64,000 nt of DNA. Origin: Stentor coeruleus (lineage: Eukaryota; Ciliophora; Heterotrichea; Heterotrichida; Stentoridae). The translations under genes were made by a program, and so were the position numbers. The stretch is taken from positions 62,001 to 126,000 of the forward strand of contig MPUH01000005.1 in NCBI GenBank assembly GCA_001970955.1, in the 5' to 3' direction. The notes beneath the pieces are model-generated. The model had not been told where the DNA came from. It searched no databases and worked only from the letters and a program-made list of their open reading frames with translations. Positions 39,701-50,238 of this stretch are shown one piece after another; the stretch's first letter is position 1; each line of letters starts with the position of its first letter.

Positions 39701-39960
39701 AAACTTTTACTCTGATGCTACAATGAGAAAATATAAATCTGAAAGCATCTCTCTCGAAGAAAATGAAGTCGAAAGCCACATCATGACAAAATCCTCAGAA
39801 TCTTCTGCTGAAGGTGANAGGATTTTATATAAAAAATTATTTATAAACATAAAGCATCTCTCTCGAAGAAAATGAAGTCGAAAGCCACATCATGACAAAA
39901 TCCTCAGAATCTTCTGCTGAAGGTGAGGCCGAAGACATGGAAAATATTGAGTTTTACTAA
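36723..39960 (+). CDS. Large TPR-repeat protein, paralog 1 (assembly join near the 3' end)
   Basis: About 1,050 residues, read to the end at 39960. The Ser/Arg-rich N-terminus (1-110) is probably disordered. Residues about 120-920 carry more than a dozen TPR motifs (for example AEGYLNRGILFNRQQRWDKA and YKEAIQDFCIAIQL). The C-terminus holds PWLNRVKGSIQFTD near 956, a motif shared with the paralog at 46491-49412. An N at 39818 sits between two copies of the same 76-bp segment plus 33 unmatched bases, so the assembled end is distorted. Collapsing the overlap gives an end at ENIEFY. TPR proteins are scaffolds. Ciliary or cortical function is possible but not shown. Confidence 0.8.
39742..39926. 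repeat. 76-bp identical copies around an N inside a gene (assembly join)
   Basis: Bases 39742-39817 and 39851-39926 are identical. The N is at 39818 and bases 39819-39850 have no match in either flank. The duplicate interrupts the TPR gene's reading and should be collapsed. Confidence 0.9.
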
Positions 39961-40531
39961 TACATCTTATCATTAAAATCTTATAAGAAATATTTAAAAT
40001 CATGTCAAAATCACTAACAGCTAAACTTATCATAATGTAAAAAACTTCCAAGGGTTTAGGCTTGAGAGGTTTTGTGATGGAGGAGATATTAATATTTATA
40101 AGTTTTTGATTTGAGAATTTTTTAATGTATAAAATTATATGAGTTTTGTATAAGATTTGAAGTTCTAAATGAGAATATTTTCAACTTTTTACTATATTGT
40201 GCAATAAAGTGTTGTTATATTTTTATAAAAATCTACAAAGATATTCTTGATATTTACCATAATATTATAATATCCAATACAATTTGCTTCTTGATTTAAA
40301 ATATATCACAACAACATTTTCTAATATTCTTCAAATAATTAAAAATTCCAAAGTAGCCTCTCTCTAAACATAAAAACTTGCCATCTCTTAAAATAGCAAA
40401 AGTCGATTTCTTGTCAAAATTAACTACTTTTAAATTTCATACTTAAAAAAATCCTCCTACAAAACCCATAATCCTTTTACCCTTCTACAAAACCCACTAT
40501 TCAAAAATCCACAACTTTATTAAAACTTTAT
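39961..40531. other. Intergenic spacer
   Basis: No gene seen. The middle left is G-rich and the right 200 bases are C-rich with repeated CTACAAAACCCA, next to the Myb gene 3' end. Confidence 0.6.
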
Positions 40532-41218
40532 CTAAATTATGAATACATCATTATCATCATACATAAAATCAAGATGATCTTGGTCCATGTCAACAATAGA
40601 TGATGAATAATTACTATTTTCAATAGGCTCTAAATCACTGTATTCTAGTGTAGAAAGGGAAAAATTGTCCAAAAAATTTTCTTTGTTTATTTCATTTTCC
40701 ATATCTTTTTCTTTTTCTTTAACTGCTTTAGATTTGCTTTTTTTATTAAATGCTGCAAGGATTTGTGTTGATAACAATATATCACATTCTTTTAATTGAT
40801 CCCTAGAGGCATCAAACCCATAGAGTTTACGGTACTGTCTTTTCAAAGTTGAATAAAAGTGGTTTTTTATTGAATTATCGGTCCTGCCTGGCAAAAGCTT
40901 GGCTATTTCAGCCCACTTATTACCAAGATCGAGATGTCCTTGGAATAGAGTTATTTCCTCTTGAAGATCCCAATTGTTTTTTTTAACTGTAGGATTCAAA
41001 TGATTGTGCCATCTTTCTCGACACTGCTTACCACTTCGTCCTTTTATACTAAACTCGGTCTCTAAGCGCTTTGCTATGGCTGCCCACTGCTGAGTTCCAT
41101 TTGACATAACAAGTACACGGATTGCATCATCTTCTGATAAGCACCAGGGTTTGCGTTTTTGTTGGGCTTTTGAAACATTAAGCTGCTGTTTACGGTTAGG
41201 TAGGCTTTCTTTTACCAT
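40532..41218 (-). CDS. R2R3-type Myb transcription factor
   Basis: 228 residues with two Myb repeats. The first (about 17-68) contains [14 protein letters not shown] and [14 protein letters not shown]. The second (about 72-118) contains [12 protein letters not shown] and [20 protein letters not shown]. The recognition-helix residues match the classical c-Myb/R2R3 group, which binds AACNG-type DNA. The tail is acidic. A segment GTATTCATAATTTAG at 40532-40546 matches the 15-nt intron pattern. Splicing it would replace the last residues VFII by IKF, ending at 40520. Either end is possible. The protein is nuclear and likely regulates cell-cycle or differentiation genes (family inference). Confidence 0.88.
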   Translation of the reverse strand: MVKESLPNRKQQLNVSKAQQKRKPWCLSEDDAIRVLVMSNGTQQWAAIAKRLETEFSIKGRSGKQCRERWHNHLNPTVKKNNWDLQEEITLFQGHLDLGNKWAEIAKLLPGRTDNSIKNHFYSTLKRQYRKLYGFDASRDQLKECDILLSTQILAAFNKKSKSKAVKEKEKDMENEINKENFLDNFSLSTLEYSDLEPIENSNYSSSIVDMDQDHLDFMYDDNDVFII

Positions 41219-42470
41219 ATCGTTAAATTTTAATTTATTGGCTGTTATTGTAATTAATCACAAATAAGCTTTGAAAAGGTTAATAAACTTCTTAATTTTA
41301 GGTATATTGTTAAACACCTACTTCTTTTGAGATTTTTTCCATTTTGCTTAGTGTTTCTTCTATGAAAGTGTTCTAAATCTAAGCTTTTTTCGTATTTTTT
41401 TCGATATATTGTAAAGATATTCTTTAGTGTTTATTGAAAATAATTTAAGAATCTAAGGAAATTATTAGAAAAAAAGTATAAATCAGCATGTAAAAAGGTT
41501 AAAAAATATTATATATATTAAGAAAATTTACATAAAACAGGATTTAAGGTTTCTGAATATAGTTTATGGTTTAGAAGGTATAATTATTTGGATATCTGAA
41601 GAATTGATTAAGAATAAAGTTTAACGGATTTCTAAGCTTAGAAAAATATTAGGATTATTGGGTTTATAAATTTTATTATGGTTTTTACGCAGGTCACAGA
41701 ATGATTTTTTGCTTTTTGTGTGTCTTTGGTTGTAAAGGAAAATTTTTATAAGAAATTTATTCTAATTAGGTAAGGGTTTTGTAATTTTGATTGATTTTAC
41801 AGATAATATAGTTTTATGAAGATATTCTAGCCGAAATACTTAATAAGATTATAATTTTAGATGATGAGTAATTTAAAGGAATAATTAAAAATTGTCATGA
41901 AAAACATAAAATTTATTGCAAATTGATATGGGTTTTCGGGATTTGAGAATTATGAGGATATAAAATTTGATTTTAGCATATATTGATCAAATTTCAAATG
42001 ATGAATATTTATGTAATGATATTTTATTATTTGAACTATATTGTAAATTATGATATTTAAGTGATTGNTTTATTATTTGAACTATATTGTAAATTATGAT
42101 ATTTAAGTGATTGTAAGTTTGTGTAATCAATAGAAGATTATTGAGGTATAGAAAATATATATTTAAATCCAAAGCGAATGTTTTTATATCACTTAATTAT
42201 TTAGATTCAATCAAATCATATTTACTTAAATATCGAATTTATTACTTGATTTGGAAAGTAAAAAAGAAATAAACAATTTATGACTTTATCAGAAGATGTT
42301 GAATTGTCGAAGATATTATTTTAATAATTTTAAATAATATCAACTTTAAAATTTTTAACCAGAGAGTTTAATTATTGTCAAACCTCTTATCTCCAACAAA
42401 CCCTTCAAAAAAAGCCTACAATTATTCAATCAAAACATAATAATTTATTATTCTAAACCTTTTGTATTAT
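41219..42470. other. Intergenic spacer with assembly join at N42068
   Basis: About 1.25 kb without a supported gene. It holds a 45-bp duplication around the N at 42068. The last 110 bases are C-rich next to the Hsp110 3' end. Confidence 0.6.
42023..42113. repeat. 45-bp identical copies flanking a single N (assembly join)
   Basis: Bases 42023-42067 and 42069-42113 are identical, separated by the N at 42068. Confidence 0.9.
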
Positions 42471-44918
42471 CTAACTATCAGTATCCATTGGTTGTTCACT
42501 CTTATCCTCTTTTTCATCTTCAGCTTGTTTTTTCTCTTCAGGTTTTGTCTCACCCTTAGGTTCATCCTTATTTTTTTCCGTCTCAGTTTTTTCCCCTTCA
42601 GCTTTTTCCTCTACTTTTGGTGGTGTAGGTTTAGGTTTATTCATAATTTGATTAACCTGTTCCCTCAATTGTTGTGCTCTCTTAGTCAAATCCCCAGAAT
42701 TAATCCCTGAATCTTGATATTTCTGAAGTTTAGCCAAAGAAGCTTTAACCTGATTTAAAACTTCTTGATTTTCAAGAGCCTTATTAACAAACCCTTGCCT
42801 TTCAGTAGCAGCAATATGCGAATATTTTTCATCAACAACAGCAAACATATCATGACTATATTTAATAGCTTCTTCAAGATACGCAATAACTCCTGGAATT
42901 TCTGAATAAAATGTATATCGCGTTTTAATAGGATTCATATCATCTCTTAAGAACTTTAAACGTTTTTCATACTCTTCTTTTACTGTATCAGACCCATCAT
43001 CATAAAGCCAATTTTCTGTGTTTTGGAAATCATTAAGGATTTTACTTGCGTGATCTTTGGTTGTATATTCGTTTAAGATTCCATTTATGTTTGCCCTAGA
43101 ATCATAAATAAAACTTTCAAGTTCGTTTTTCTTTTCGAGTGTTGCTTTGGCTAAACGGTCTTTGTCGGTGAATTTTCGTTCGAGGTCGATACAGGTTTTC
43201 ATAGCTTTTTCATCAAGTCCACGAATATCAGAGATACATTTTAGAGGGGTTTTTTTGATTTTGGGTTTGGCTTTTTTCTTTTCTTCTTCAGGCTTTTTCT
43301 TATCTTCTTCAGCTTTTTTCTTATCTTCTTCAGCTTTTTTCTTGTCTTCTTCGGTAAGATTTTCGTCTTCAACTTTGACTTCTGCTTGTGGTTTTTCAGC
43401 TTCAGCAGGTTTGTCTATATCCATACTTGCCTTTTCCTCTTCAACTTCAGCTCTTTCTATCCTTTCAGCTTTTTCTAGACTTAAAACCCCATTTTTGTCC
43501 ATTTTGATATGAACTTTAATCTTGTATTCATTAGGCTCTTCAGGACAATCTACAATGAAACTTGTGCAAAGTGAGCATATTTCATTAAAAACTTTGATTC
43601 TAAATGGACCACTTTTAGTAGTGTTTATGATTTTCGTCACTGGGAAAATGTTTTTTTCATCAAATAGCACTTCAGTTGGCACATCAATATCCATATCCAT
43701 ATCTTTAGGTGTATAACAGAATTTCAAAGGATAGTAAACCATATCTTTGATGCTGAAATCTTTGACTTTATATAAAGGACTTAACATTGCAGCTTGTACT
43801 GCACATCCACGAGATATAGCTTCTTCTGGGTTTAAGGTTTTATTAACTTGTTCTAATTGGAAAGCTTTTGCGTATATTTTTTGGACAATAGGCATTCTTG
43901 ATGCTCCACCTAAGATTTCTACTGAATGAACACTTTGGACACCTGATTTTTGTAAAGCAATTTTGCAATTTCTTTCGATTCTGTCAAGAAGGTTTTCTGT
44001 TAAGCTTTCGAATTCATCTCGAGTTATGACACCATTTAAATCGTAGTCTTCGCTTATGTACTCGACACTTAAATGTGAATCTGAATTTACTGTTAGGGTC
44101 TTGCGGACTTTTTCAATTGCAACAGCCAATTTAGTCCTTGCTCTTTGGTTCTTAAGTAAGTCAATCCCATGCTTTTTTTGAAACTGTGCTGCAAAGTGTT
44201 TCATAAGCACCCAATCAAAATCCCTACCTCCAAGATTCCTATCCGTCCAATGTGCGAGTATCTCAAGTTTATCTTTAACAAACTGGGCAATAGTTACTGC
44301 AAACTTACTATGCCCCATATCAGCAAAAACTACTACTCTTGGAATTTCATTAAACGTATTATTCCTAAATAGTCCATAACTCAAAGCAACAGCTGTACCT
44401 TCATTCATAATTTTCACACAAGGTATACCAGATATACTTACAGCATTAAGCAAAGATACACGTTCAACTTCATTAAAATAACTTGGCACTGAAATAACAC
44501 AATCCGTAACTTTAGTCTTATTTGTATCACTAACAATATCTTCTAAATGCTTTAAAAGCATTGCCACAACTTGTTCAGTTGAAAAAAGATGTTCTTCTCC
44601 TCCATACCAAACTTGATGTTTTATTTCTGAACTTTCAGTATTTAACCCATGGGTTATCCACTTTTGTTCTTCTTCTATATATTGAGAATTTGATTTTAGC
44701 CCAAGGAATCTTGTAGGGAAAAGGACTGTGTTTCTAAAGTTTGTGCTTAATTTGCTGTACCCTGCCTCACCGATAAATCTTTGTCTTGGTGTGAATCCAA
44801 CAACTGAAGGTGTTGCTCTGTTTGAAAGATCATTGGTTAAAACATCGATTCCACCTAGTCTTACTACTCCAATAACACAATTTTGGCTCCCTAAATCTAT
44901 GCCTATAGCTCCTGACAT
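42471..44918 (-). CDS. Hsp110/HSPA4-family chaperone (Hsp70 nucleotide exchange factor)
   Basis: 815 residues, the right size for Hsp110. The N-terminal ATPase domain (about 1-385) has AIGIDLGSQNCVIGV, RATPSVVGF, ADMGHSKFAVTIAQF and EILGGASRMPIVQ. The RATPSVVGF form is typical of Hsp110 instead of Hsp70. A beta domain follows, then a Lys/Glu-rich linker at about 505-560 with short EEDKKKAEEDKKK repeats, then the helical domain. It ends QPMDTDS, without an EEVD. Hsp110 accelerates ADP release from Hsp70 and holds unfolded proteins in the cytosol. The acidic, Lys-rich tail from about 770 is low complexity. Confidence 0.95.
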   Translation of the reverse strand: MSGAIGIDLGSQNCVIGVVRLGGIDVLTNDLSNRATPSVVGFTPRQRFIGEAGYSKLSTNFRNTVLFPTRFLGLKSNSQYIEEEQKWITHGLNTESSEIKHQVWYGGEEHLFSTEQVVAMLLKHLEDIVSDTNKTKVTDCVISVPSYFNEVERVSLLNAVSISGIPCVKIMNEGTAVALSYGLFRNNTFNEIPRVVVFADMGHSKFAVTIAQFVKDKLEILAHWTDRNLGGRDFDWVLMKHFAAQFQKKHGIDLLKNQRARTKLAVAIEKVRKTLTVNSDSHLSVEYISEDYDLNGVITRDEFESLTENLLDRIERNCKIALQKSGVQSVHSVEILGGASRMPIVQKIYAKAFQLEQVNKTLNPEEAISRGCAVQAAMLSPLYKVKDFSIKDMVYYPLKFCYTPKDMDMDIDVPTEVLFDEKNIFPVTKIINTTKSGPFRIKVFNEICSLCTSFIVDCPEEPNEYKIKVHIKMDKNGVLSLEKAERIERAEVEEEKASMDIDKPAEAEKPQAEVKVEDENLTEEDKKKAEEDKKKAEEDKKKPEEEKKKAKPKIKKTPLKCISDIRGLDEKAMKTCIDLERKFTDKDRLAKATLEKKNELESFIYDSRANINGILNEYTTKDHASKILNDFQNTENWLYDDGSDTVKEEYEKRLKFLRDDMNPIKTRYTFYSEIPGVIAYLEEAIKYSHDMFAVVDEKYSHIAATERQGFVNKALENQEVLNQVKASLAKLQKYQDSGINSGDLTKRAQQLREQVNQIMNKPKPTPPKVEEKAEGEKTETEKNKDEPKGETKPEEKKQAEDEKEDKSEQPMDTDS

Positions 44919-46490
44919 TTATATAAATTACGTGGAGCCATCTTAAGTCTAAGATCGAATTTTCTAGAACTTGACTGAAGAAAATATATGGACGGAAGAC
45001 TTTGCTGATTATTGGAGGATTTTTGAAATTTTATTAGCATTTTGAATTGGTTTTATAGTTTATGATCGGAATTATAAAATAGTGCTGAAATTTTTGATTT
45101 AATAAAAGTATTTTTTGTATATGTTTTTATTTAAAGGAAAGCTTATATTTATTGATTGATAATACATGATGTATTTGGTTATTGTTTTTTGTTGTTGGGG
45201 ATACTTTAATACTCATTATGGGTTGTTTTAAATGAATATGTTGTGATTTAGGATTTCAGTTTATGTTTTAGAAGAAAAAATAGGCTTTGGCTGATATGAG
45301 GATTCTAATAATTTTGTTTTGTGTTTCTTGTATATTTCTCAATGTTATATTGTAAAACTTCAAATTATTTGCTAAATCTATTATCTTATAGCAAAATAAT
45401 ATCTTATACATGAAATCATATTTTTTTTTTAAATATGCTTGATTTTATGCTGATTTTTCAACATAGATTTTGCCATATGTGATGATATTTTGTTGGATGA
45501 TCCTATAAATTAATATCTTTTTTGACTTTTTATTAATATTCATGCACTTTCAATAGTTTATATGTGAATATTTTTTAATGATACCATTCTTTACTTAATC
45601 TTCAAATAGATTCTTGCTAAACCTTGAATGAGTTGTTTGCACAAGTCTTTGAAAGTTGAATAGCATTTCGTAATAGTCTCTTTATCAATTTCTATTCATA
45701 TGATTATTTTTTTTGTAAGAAATCGCTAACCCGAAAATAAATATCATAATTTCAATTTTTAAAAAACTTAACCGGATATTTTAAAAAATCATTTTCCCGA
45801 ATTGCTCTAAAAAAACACAATTTCTGTATCTTCATTCATATTTATCTAATCTTTTGACTAGCCTGTAAATTTCTATAACTAGTCATATTAAGACATTTAA
45901 TTGACTTAAAATAAATCATCTTTTTCATATCATACTAGTAAAGTCTTAAAATTAGACAATTGTCTAATAGACCTAACAAATCCTATCCCAAATTAATAAT
46001 TAGATCATCAAATAAAATTTTATCTTTACTCACAATATGCTGGCTTATAATAAAAATTTTCTTACAATTAAATGCTAACAGAAATTTTATTTCTTATTAA
46101 TTAAAGGGGGAATCTGTGGTTTTAATATTCTATTCCTAAGCTCCTTCGAATGAAATCTTCATTTTGTAAAGGGTCAAAAAAATACTTTATACTTATTATT
46201 AAACATATCAATTTTATTAATCTATAGCAATAAGTATTTTGTATTACAAGAAAAATCTTTTACACTGTACTCTTTATAAACCTTTCACTATTTTACTGGC
46301 ATATATAGTTTTTGAATACCAAATATAGCCATTACAATAAACAAACAAATTTCTAAGTATTTTTCTCTAAATTGTTACAATCATTTATTTGAAAATCCGC
46401 ACACTCACCTTACAAGCCCTTTAAAAATTAATCTTAAATATCATACTTCCTTTACCAATCTTAAAACTTATCTTATTATTAATTATCATC
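44919..46490. other. Long intergenic spacer
   Basis: About 1.6 kb with no supported gene. A minus-strand stretch at about 45590-45700 reads protein-like for some 34 residues between stops but has no family match. The left part is G-rich and the right part C-rich on the plus strand. Confidence 0.55.
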
Positions 46491-49412
46491 TTAAGCACAT
46501 ATTTTTTTAATCTTATTCAACAATCCAGCGACCTGTACTCCATCCTGGGGTTCTTTAATCTTAACAAAAGAACTATTTTTTTTCCTAATCTCTTGTGAAT
46601 GGCATTGTTTAACAGTAACTACTTGAAGTTTTCTAGATACTTTTCTACTTTCTTCTACATCAAAATCCAAAATACTATCCGTAAATTGTATCGATCCTTT
46701 ATTCCTATTGAGCCATGGAGCTTCAGGTCTTGGGTTTATAGTATCAAAACTAAAAAACCCTTTAAGAATCTCATAAGTATCAGATAATTCTAAAGGTGGG
46801 AGGAATTTCGGCATTGTCACCGCGGGTCTAAACCTAATTTTATTATTCCAAGGCCATATCAAAAGGGGAAACTTCTCCGAAAACTCATTCCCAGTATGAA
46901 GTGGTAGAATATTCACATTTTCTCCATCCAAATACTGTCTACATATCTCAGGTGAACACTTTGCCGACTCTTCTAGCATATTTTCAGCTGATTCTTTATT
47001 TTTAAAATTAAGTTCTATTATAGCACATATCAAAAACAATTGCCCTCTATGCTCAATATTAACAACATCAGCTAATTCTTTAAGAATTAATAAAGCATGT
47101 TCTTTGTTTGTCTATATAATAATTACTTCGTTTAGGTTCATAGTATTGCATAAAGCTATATTGTAAAGGATTTCACAATTTTCTTCTTCGATAACGATGT
47201 TGTCACTGAAAATCTCAGATTCGCTTGCGTGCATGATTTCTAGGATATCTTGAAAAGTTTCTATAGACGATGTGTATTCAAGATCATAGAGATGGCATAT
47301 GCCTTTAATCCAAAGAGAATATTTGCGATTGTGGATATATCCAATACCATGGTAATTGATTTTTTTGTTGACAATGTTTTGGATATAGAGTATATCATTG
47401 CTTACATCAATGATTTTAACTTTAGATAGGTTTGAAATAGCTAGGGTGTAATCTCCTAGCATCATATAACAATATGAACTTAAAACAAGGACCTCATCAT
47501 TTAGATCAGTTTTTTCTAGAACTTGTAAAGCATCAGAATAGCAAGCAGCAAACAAAAGAAGTTTTGCTGATAAAATACTTGATATCTGAGTGTTGTCGTG
47601 ACAATAAAATAAAAAATCATCCAGGGCTAAGTTGTAATCATCAGTTAAATACGCCGAAACTCCTCTGTATGGATATACAGAAATTAAGTTCTCATTAAGC
47701 TGAAGGGCAATAGTAAAATCTTGTATAGATTCTGCATAGTTTTTAGCTACAATATTACAAAAACCCCTAACCGCATAATGATTTGCCACATTTTCTTCAG
47801 CTTTGTCTATACAATCTTTTATCGCTAATGAGGATTTTTCATATTCATCTTGTATATAAAGTAAAATAGATTTGATAAAAAGCATCTCGCTGTCTAATCT
47901 GCGTTTTATTCCTAAATCTAGAATCCTTGAAGCTTTTTTAAGAATTTTTCGGTTTTCAGTTGTTTCTGAGATCAACATGCAGACTAAGCAGATTTCTGGC
48001 ATTGGATTTTTCACAAAAACCCCTTTAACTGACTTAAACATATTCCATGCATCTTTAGGGTTGTCCCTAGCCATCAAAATCGCTTTACTTATTGTATAAT
48101 TAAACTCAGAAGCCTTGTCTAATTCCCCAATTCCTTTAATAATCTCATAATCCTCAATACATTTCTTATATTCTGCAGTAGCATAATACCCATAAGCTCT
48201 ATAAACAAAACAGTTATTCATATACTCAACTAATACTCTTTCTTCAATAAGCACACTAAGCAGAATTATCCCTTCAGAAAATTTCCTTTTCATTAAACTT
48301 ACAACCGCTTCAGTATACCTAAACAAACTTTGTTTTTTCTTACTTTGTAATTTCCCCATAATTCTTTGAAAAGTATGTAAAGCTCCATAAAAATCTTTTT
48401 CTTTAATTTTTATCATAGCTAATTTACATAAAGCTTTCTGGCTTATCATCTGATCATTAGTTTTATGGATAACTTGCTCAAGTATCAACCCTGAATGTAT
48501 CAAATCTCCTTGTAATAATTGAATTTTAGCTGAATAATACAAGATATAATAATTATTTTCATTTAAAAGTATTGAGTTTTGTATTTCCTTTATGCATTCT
48601 GGTATTTTTTTCATTTTGTATAATATTTTGATTTTCCCTATTATCCCTAAAGATTTTGTTGTGGGTATTTGACATGATAAACTGTAATATTTAAGAGCTT
48701 TTTCGTATTGGTTCATCCCTTTTAAGCTTTCAGCAATATGAAAATTCGCTTCTGAGTCCTCAACTTTTAATAAATCCCTTAAAGCTTTTTCATACATTTT
48801 CAATCTGTTAAGTAGTTGTCCTCTTAAAAAATAACACTTGGAACTCTTTGGGAAACTTTTTAAAGCATTAGTCAAAACTTTTAAAGCAACTCCATAATCA
48901 TTAATATACACATAGCACATATATAAAGCTATATAAAGCTGTTCATCATATAAAGGATTTTGTTCTAAGACTTGTTTAAGATCAGAAATTGCTTCATTGT
49001 AAAGTTTTAAATGCATCATGCAAACTCCTCTACAATAAAGAATATCGATACTGTTTTCTTCTTGGATAATTTTATTTAATAAGTCAAGAGCCTTACGATA
49101 ATTTTTACTGTTCATTTCAGTTTTTGCTTGGGAAAAAAGACTGTTTGTTGAAAATCTTGTTGTGACTCTTAGACGGTTTTTCGTTTTTTTTGATGATAAA
49201 GTATCTCTAAGAATTGATGGACTTTGTCTGTTGTAACTTGGCAGAACAGAAGGTTCTTCATAGCAATTAAAGGATTTGTTTAGATGTGGGCTGAACTTTT
49301 TACGGAAGGTTGGGGTTTGAGATGAACCTCTTATATGAAGGATATTACTTTTGAGCTTTTTTGATAAGGATGGTTTTGAACTTGGTACTGGTGTTGAAAT
49401 TTTCAATAGCAT
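46491..49412 (-). CDS. Large TPR-repeat protein, paralog 2 (one 15-nt intron)
   Basis: Exons 49412-47127 and 47111-46491 encode 968 residues. It is paralogous to the plus-strand gene at 36723: same Ser-rich N-terminus, same run of TPR repeats, the matching segment NCFVYRAYGYYATAEYKK against NCFAFRGYAYASLEEHEK, and the same C-terminal motif PWLNRNKGSIQFTD near 890-905. Many helices fit TPRs (for example SIDILYCRGVCMMHLKLYNEA). About 6.5 kb separate the two paralogs, in opposite orientation, with Myb and Hsp110 genes between. It is probably a structural scaffold. Confidence 0.82.
47112..47126 (-). other. 15-nt intron (GTAATTATTATATAG)
   Basis: Phase-0 intron in TPR paralog 2. It gives an in-frame TAG if retained. 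Removal continues the frame into residues TNKEHALLILKELADV, which matches a TPR helix. Confidence 0.88.
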
Positions 49413-50238
49413 AATTATTTGAATTATTTAGTATGGGATATGTTTAGGAATTATGGATGAATGATTTTGTGTTGAGGAATGGGTTTTATTTGGGGAATAA
49501 GTTTTAGTTTGGTTTTGGATAGTGTGTTTAGGAGTTTTTGTGTAGGATTTTTTATTGGATAAAGGATTTGAGGGTGTTGATATTTGAAGTTTATTGAGAA
49601 AAAGGAGGGTGGGTTTTGTATGTTTGGAAGGTTTGATATTAGGTTTTGGAAAAGGGTAAACTTTTTGTCAGTTTTTTTAGATTAATAGTGTTGAGGATGA
49701 AGATGATATTTTTTTAATTTATGGATAATGAGGATAATGGAGGAAGATTTTAATGCGTAGAAAAGAGAAAAAGTTTTTTGAAAAAGTTGTGAGTGGTGGG
49801 GGTTTTGTATTGAGTAGATTCTACCAAACATCCAAAAACCAAAAAAAATATTCACATTTTATTACATCAAAGCATAATTCAACCAACAAATAAANTTTAT
49901 TACATCAAAGCATAATTCAACCAACAAATAAATCTCATTTTAAATCAAACCAAAAAATAATCTTAATATATAAATTCATATACTCCATGCCAACCCTTCC
50001 AAATTACTCAAAAAATCATCTCACAAAACCATATTAAAATCTTCACAATTCTCAAATAAATCCTCAATCCTATAATAATTCCCCTCTTCTTCCTCAATAA
50101 AATCCTTCAAAATTCTATCATTAATCTTAATTAATATTCCATTAATAATAAACCAAAAACAAATTTTCGTATACTTCAATATAAAACCTCTACATAAAAC
50201 AAACAAATTCCTCATAAAAATGGTAAATTATATTCAGT
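49413..50238. promoter_or_regulatory. Divergent spacer with extreme strand skew and assembly join
   Basis: Bases 49413-49820 contain only a few C in about 400 on the plus strand. From about 49830 to 50220 the strand is rich in C and nearly free of G. The flip lies near 49825. The N at 49895 sits between two 37-bp copies. A 64-residue minus-strand frame at 50021-50215 is judged a by-product of the skew. Confidence 0.6.
49858..49932. repeat. 37-bp identical copies flanking a single N (assembly join)
   Basis: Bases 49858-49894 and 49896-49932 are identical, separated by the N at 49895. Confidence 0.9.

Noticed and set aside
43147-43512. Plus-strand ORF of 121 aa inside the Hsp110 gene
   Set aside because: Antisense of the Lys/Glu-rich linker, with Ser/Phe runs and no family features.
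45590-45700. Short protein-like stretch on the minus strand in the 44919-46490 spacer
   Set aside because: Only about 34 codons between stops, with no match to a known family. Too short to call.
50021-50215. 64-aa minus-strand ORF upstream of the GRIP gene
   Set aside because: It lies in the G-free half of a skewed spacer, where codon-like openness is expected by composition. No domain or start context supports it.
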